Assembly (NCBI GenBank): GCA_002404375.1
Contig: DHJO01000162.1
Span: forward strand, 5,223 to 13,565
Direction of reading: 5' to 3'
From: Gemmatimonadales bacterium UBA4718
GTDB taxonomy: Bacteria > Gemmatimonadota > Gemmatimonadetes > Gemmatimonadales > Gemmatimonadaceae
Length of the DNA: 8,343 bases
Shown: positions 5,822 to 8,343 of the stretch, piece after piece
Layout of the letters: every line of letters begins with the position of its first letter
Numbering within the stretch: the stretch's first letter is position 1
Translations under genes and position numbers: made by a program
Notes under the pieces: generated by a model
What the model was told of the DNA's origin: nothing
Databases searched by the model: none
Seen by the model: only the letters and a program-made list of their open reading frames with translations

Positions 5822-6355
5822 ATGATTCGTTTTGTAAGTAGGGTGATTTTGTCAGCGGCACTCATCGCCGTGCCCGTGGCCGCGCATGGTCAGGCTCCGT
5901 GGCGGCAGGTCTATAAGGACGGCGATGTCGCCGTCATCTTCGACACGGCGAGCATTGCACTTCAGTCGCCCGGAACGTGGACCACGGTGACGAGCTGGGA
6001 CTACACCAAGCCCCGCATACTGGAGAACAAGAAGCAGTACACCCGGCTGGTCGAAAGGGCGTACGTGAGGTGCTCACCGGTACGAGTAAAGCGCGTCCGG
6101 AGCACGGTGTACGCCGGCAACAACATCCTCGTCAGGGATGAGGGAGAGGTCGATCCGCGCGACCAGGCTCACATGGTTTGGGACCGTCCGAAACCGGGGA
6201 CTGCGGGGCGAAACGCGTTCGAATCCATGTGCGGAATTCTTACGCGAAAAGCTGGTATAAATGCCATCACTCCGGCGTCCGCCAAGGCCGCCGAAGCGGC
6301 GGTGAAACCGACTCCAAAAAAGACTCCCGCCAGAAAGAAGACAACAAAGGGCTAG
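5822..6355 (+). CDS. Exported surface-adhesin-E-like protein
   Basis: Protein of 177 residues with a Sec signal peptide at about 1-24: MIRFVSR, a hydrophobic core, then AAHGQA with probable cleavage near residue 24. The mature part resembles the adhesin-E-like family: WRQVYKDGDVAVIFDTASI (27-45), WTTVTSWDYTKPR, a KKQYTRLVERAYVRCSPVRV stretch, then TVYAGNNILV and a late GTAGRNAFESMCGI. Two cysteines, in RCSP and MCGI, are placed as in that family and could form a disulfide. The last 30 residues are Ala/Lys/Thr/Pro-rich and strongly basic (KPTPKKTPARKKTTKG), which is unusual for the family and may bind envelope polymers or peptidoglycan. The start is well supported: AGGAG at 5812-5816, five bases before ATG. 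An upstream TATAAT and a downstream intrinsic terminator make it a single-gene unit. The family assignment comes from the pattern of conserved residues and is moderately sure; the molecular role is unknown. Confidence 0.75.
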   Translation: MIRFVSRVILSAALIAVPVAAHGQAPWRQVYKDGDVAVIFDTASIALQSPGTWTTVTSWDYTKPRILENKKQYTRLVERAYVRCSPVRVKRVRSTVYAGNNILVRDEGEVDPRDQAHMVWDRPKPGTAGRNAFESMCGILTRKAGINAITPASAKAAEAAVKPTPKKTPARKKTTKG

Positions 6356-6384
6356 CAGCAGCCAACCGCGCTCGGGTGATACGG

Positions 6385-6415
6385 AAAAGGACGCGGCTAA
6401 GCCCGCGTCCTTTTT
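6385..6415 (+). terminator. Intrinsic terminator after the adhesin-E-like gene
   Basis: GGACGCGG (6389-6396) pairs with CCGCGTCC (6403-6410) around a 6-base loop, followed by TTTTT (6411-6415). Upstream AAAA (6385-6388) extends the stem to 12 bp. It begins 30 bases after the stop codon. The A-tract on the other side would let it work on the minus strand too. Confidence 0.88.
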
Positions 6416-6482
6416 GCATTTAAGTCCCCAGCTCCTGCCGGCAAATCCACTGTCTTCATTCAACCGAATCAGAGCTCAGCAG

Positions 6483-6543
6483 TGGCAGAAAATCGTGCCA
6501 AAAATAAGGCATTTAGGAGGCCCTAAAACAGGCCAGTTTGGCC
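6483..6543 (+). promoter_or_regulatory. Cluster of short inverted repeats upstream of the TonB-family gene
   Basis: Three dyads follow one another: TGGCA (6483-6487) with TGCCA (6496-6500), eight bases apart; TTTAGG (6512-6517) with CCTAAA (6522-6527), four apart; and GGCCA (6531-6535) with TGGCC (6539-6543), three apart. No clear -35/-10 pair was found in this gap, so I cannot say which lie in the transcript. They may be operators or leader hairpins. Confidence 0.35.
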
Positions 6544-6586
6544 AAGCGTTTGCTCTATAAGAAGGCAGCTTTAACAGGGGAGCAAC

Positions 6587-7369
6587 ATGAGGCTACTCGA
6601 ATCGAAACCAGACCAAAAAAAGAGGTCCCCAGGGGGGACCATATTCAGCATAGTATTGCACTTGACCATCCTCTTTCTGGCGATCTTTGCGACCGCCCGG
6701 GCAGGCGTCCGGAAGGCCGAGAAGCCGCGCGATGAGAAGGTCAGCTTCGTAGCGGTGAAGAAGGACGAGCCACCGCCACCCAAGAAGGAGCCACCCCCGC
6801 CCAAGGAAGCGCCGAAGGTCAAGGCGCCCAAGGTCGTAGACCTGCCCAAGATGCCCAAGGAAGTTGCTCCGGCACCCCCGAAGGGGTTCAAGGTCGTGGT
6901 GCCGCCGGTCAACATCCCGACCAATCTGCCGACGATCGACCTTTCCAAGGCGATCACCAATGAAAACGACTTCACCGGCAAGGGCGTCGCCGGCGGTTCG
7001 GACAAGGGTGTGAAGGGCGGCACCGGCACGGAAGGCGATATCGGCAAGTTGGCGGGTGTCGCTGACCATGGCCCCTACATGGAGTTCCAGGTCGAGAAGC
7101 CGGTCGTGAAGATTGGCGGCGAGGCCCCGGAATACCCAGGCTCGCTCAAGGATTCAGGCGTAGAGGGGCAGGTGCTCGCGCAGTTCGTAGTGAACGAAAG
7201 CGGCCGCTACGAAGGCGGCACGCTCAAGATCCTCAGCTCAAGCAATCCGGCGTTCACCGCCGCCGTGAAGGATGCGCTCCCCCGTATGAGATTCTCGGCG
7301 GCGCAGATCGGGGGCAAGAAGGTTCAGCAGCTCGTGCAGATGCCGTTTCAGTTCCATCTCCAGAAGTAA
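6587..7369 (+). CDS. TonB-family energy transducer (TonB/TolA-like)
   Basis: Protein of 260 residues that links inner-membrane proton-motive force to the outer membrane. A short basic cytoplasmic start (1-16) is followed by a single membrane anchor at about 17-38 (GTIFSIVLHLTILFLAIFA), with the His in the anchor that TonB-type proteins use to contact ExbB/ExbD. A periplasmic Pro/Lys-rich spacer runs at about 55-115 (EPPPPKKEPPPPKEAPK). A Gly-rich stretch follows at 128-160 (GKGVAGGSDKGVKGGTGTEG). The C-terminal TonB domain at about 175-260 shows APEYPGSLKDSGVEGQVLAQ, then FVVNESGR, FTAAVKDALPRMRFSAA and QLVQMPFQF. AGGGGAG at 6576-6582 supports ATG 6587. Because tolB follows directly, it may play the part of TolA rather than serve TonB-dependent receptors. 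The ExbB/TolQ and ExbD/TolR partners are not in the window. An A7 tract and hairpin near codons 10-18 are described separately. Confidence 0.93.
   Translation: MRLLESKPDQKKRSPGGTIFSIVLHLTILFLAIFATARAGVRKAEKPRDEKVSFVAVKKDEPPPPKKEPPPPKEAPKVKAPKVVDLPKMPKEVAPAPPKGFKVVVPPVNIPTNLPTIDLSKAITNENDFTGKGVAGGSDKGVKGGTGTEGDIGKLAGVADHGPYMEFQVEKPVVKIGGEAPEYPGSLKDSGVEGQVLAQFVVNESGRYEGGTLKILSSSNPAFTAAVKDALPRMRFSAAQIGGKKVQQLVQMPFQFHLQK
6615..6640 (+). promoter_or_regulatory. A7 tract and 7-bp hairpin inside the start of the TonB-family gene
   Basis: Seven A residues (6615-6621) are followed by G, giving A AAA AAG at 6616-6622 in the reading phase of a classic -1 slippery site. GGTCCCC (6624-6630) and GGGGACC (6634-6640) form a perfect 7-bp stem with a 3-base loop directly after it. 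The 1-base spacer is shorter than the usual 5-8. The -1 frame ends at 6735. Confidence 0.35.
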
Positions 7370-7388
7370 CGAGCAACCCGATCACGAC

Positions 7389-7420
7389 AAAGCCGCGGAG
7401 GTTTTTCACTCCGCGGCTTT
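7389..7420 (+). terminator. Hairpin terminator between the TonB-family gene and tolB
   Basis: AAAGCCGCGGAG (7389-7400) and CTCCGCGGCTTT (7409-7420) form a perfect 12-bp stem with an 8-base loop, 19 bases after the stop codon. The U-run is only the TTT closing the stem, so termination may be partial and allow read-through into tolB. The flanking A and T bases would make it work in both directions. Confidence 0.7.
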
Positions 7421-7465
7421 GCCGTTGCGGTGTACCATTGCTGTAACGCGTAAATTGAACGGCAG

Positions 7466-8343
7466 ATGACCTATCGCAAATCCCTGTTTGGAGTCGCGGC
7501 ATTTTTCGCGCTCGCTCCAGCAGCGCACGGACAAATTCGCCCAACTCGACCACAGCCCCAGCGGCCAATAGACGTTCCGCAGGCTGTCGTGGTGCTGCCG
7601 ATCGACACCACGGAAGGTGACTCGACGCGTACCATCATCCAACGCGACTTTGATTACGGCGATCGCATCCAGCCGCTCATCCTCGACAGCACGACCATGG
7701 CGGACATCTGGAAACCGGGCGACGTGGGAATAAACTTCTCGCCGCTTGCCCAGACTCGCGCCAATTTCCTACTCCGCGGAAGACCCACCGCAAACGGCCT
7801 CCGCATCGAGATCTTCGACCCGAAGGGCACGCTGCGTCAGCAAGGCGTTTTCAGACTGCCCAAGCTGCCGCCCAGCCGACTTTCCGCGATCCATGACTCA
7901 CTGTCGGACCTTTTGGCTGTACGCACGCGAGCGGCCTACGCTGCGCTGGCGGCCGACTCGGCGGCGCGGGACAGTCTGGCGCGCGAAGCAGCCCGTCCCA
8001 CACCGCTCAAGCATCCTGGCCAGCGCGTCGCAGCGCGCCTCAGCGCAGCGGCCCGCGATTCAATTTCCCGCGAGCTGGATCGGCGCGATGTGATTCTCCG
8101 CGCGGCCGCCGTACGGGACACGCTGCATTATGACTCGATCTTTGCGCGGATCGCGTCGCGGGATTCGATCGTGCGGGATTCGGCGGGACGCGAGCGGCGC
8201 CTGGCCATCCACGGCGTGAGCGACGAGCTGGAGCGCTGGATAACTGGGACGCGCGGGATCGCGTCGACGAAGATCGTGTTCGTCGAGGGTAAGGTGATGA
8301 AGGTCGTCGACAGCGACGGCGCCAACGAGCGCATCCTTCCTAC
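7466..8343 (+). CDS. tolB: TolB homologue, N-terminal part (partial)
   Basis: TolB is the periplasmic Tol-Pal component that binds Pal and outer-membrane proteins. The window holds 292 codons; the C-terminal propeller lies beyond the right edge. A signal peptide is seen at about 1-23 (MTYRKSLFGVAAFFALAPAA, then HGQ). The N-terminal TolB domain covers about 38-135 (QAVVVLPIDTTEGDSTRTII, QRDFDYGDR, NFSPLAQTRANFLLRG, LRIEIFDPKGTLRQQGVFRL). The start of the beta-propeller is recognisable at 248-292: IHGVSDELERWITGTRGIAS, then TKIVFVEG and VVDSDGANERILP, matching the usual HxxSDEIxxxLTGxxGxxxTxIxFV pattern. Between them, residues about 136-247 form an extra Ala/Arg/Asp/Ser-rich, probably helical insert that E. 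coli TolB lacks. ATG 7466 is chosen because the signal peptide begins there; the ribosome site is weak, with a TAAATT box ten bases upstream. Transcription may come from a weak local promoter or from read-through of the hairpin at 7389-7420. Confidence 0.87.
   Translation, partial: MTYRKSLFGVAAFFALAPAAHGQIRPTRPQPQRPIDVPQAVVVLPIDTTEGDSTRTIIQRDFDYGDRIQPLILDSTTMADIWKPGDVGINFSPLAQTRANFLLRGRPTANGLRIEIFDPKGTLRQQGVFRLPKLPPSRLSAIHDSLSDLLAVRTRAAYAALAADSAARDSLAREAARPTPLKHPGQRVAARLSAAARDSISRELDRRDVILRAAAVRDTLHYDSIFARIASRDSIVRDSAGRERRLAIHGVSDELERWITGTRGIASTKIVFVEGKVMKVVDSDGANERILP

Noticed and set aside
5608..5865. Minus-strand frame of 85 codons with fairly protein-like composition
   Set aside because: It overlaps the 3' end of the AI-2E-type gene, the TATAAT promoter and the start of the adhesin-E-like gene, and has no recognisable family motif.
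6483..6500. Sigma54 promoter suggested by TGGCA and TGCCA
   Set aside because: The GG and GC elements lack the TGGCAC-N5-TTGCA arrangement and spacing; the two halves form a dyad instead.

Overview
This 8.3-kb window reads as a piece of a moderately GC-rich Gram-negative chromosome. A pilus or secretion ATPase, a TonB-family transducer, a TolB homologue and an exported adhesin-E-like protein all imply an outer membrane. The style of the TolB and TonB proteins, especially a long Arg-Asp-Ser-rich insert in TolB, suggests Gemmatimonadota. That assignment is inference from pattern memory and rests on no search. I see no rRNA, tRNA, CRISPR array, transposase or phage gene.

Layout from left to right. 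(1) 1-831, minus: the N-terminal part of a GspE/PilB-type ATPase, running off the left edge. (2) 832-1111: a divergent control region with a 7-bp inverted repeat over a candidate -35 of the ATPase gene. (3) 1112-1873, plus: a Crp/Fnr-superfamily regulator. (4) 3966-1934, minus: a two-gene unit in which an ATP-grasp ligase overlaps an LLM-class flavin monooxygenase by ATGA. A leader with a perfect 15-bp hairpin and smaller, partly competing hairpins precedes it. (5) 4384-5670, plus: an AI-2E/PerM-family membrane protein with an in-frame 15-bp tandem repeat. (6) 5822-6355, plus: an exported adhesin-E-like protein with a Lys-rich tail, with a clear TATAAT upstream and an intrinsic terminator downstream. 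(7) 6587-7369, plus: a TonB/TolA-type energy transducer, followed by a 12-bp hairpin. (8) 7466 to the right edge, plus: the N-terminal part of a TolB homologue.

Functionally, the right end looks like envelope energy transduction: a TonB/TolA-like protein next to TolB, as in a rearranged Tol-Pal system. The left end belongs to pilus or secretion assembly. The middle pair is the most open question. A peptide- or amide-forming ligase is translationally coupled to an FMN-dependent, SfnG/SsuD-like monooxygenase, which implies a two-step modification of a small molecule or peptide that I cannot name. The structured leader ahead of it suggests control at the RNA level.
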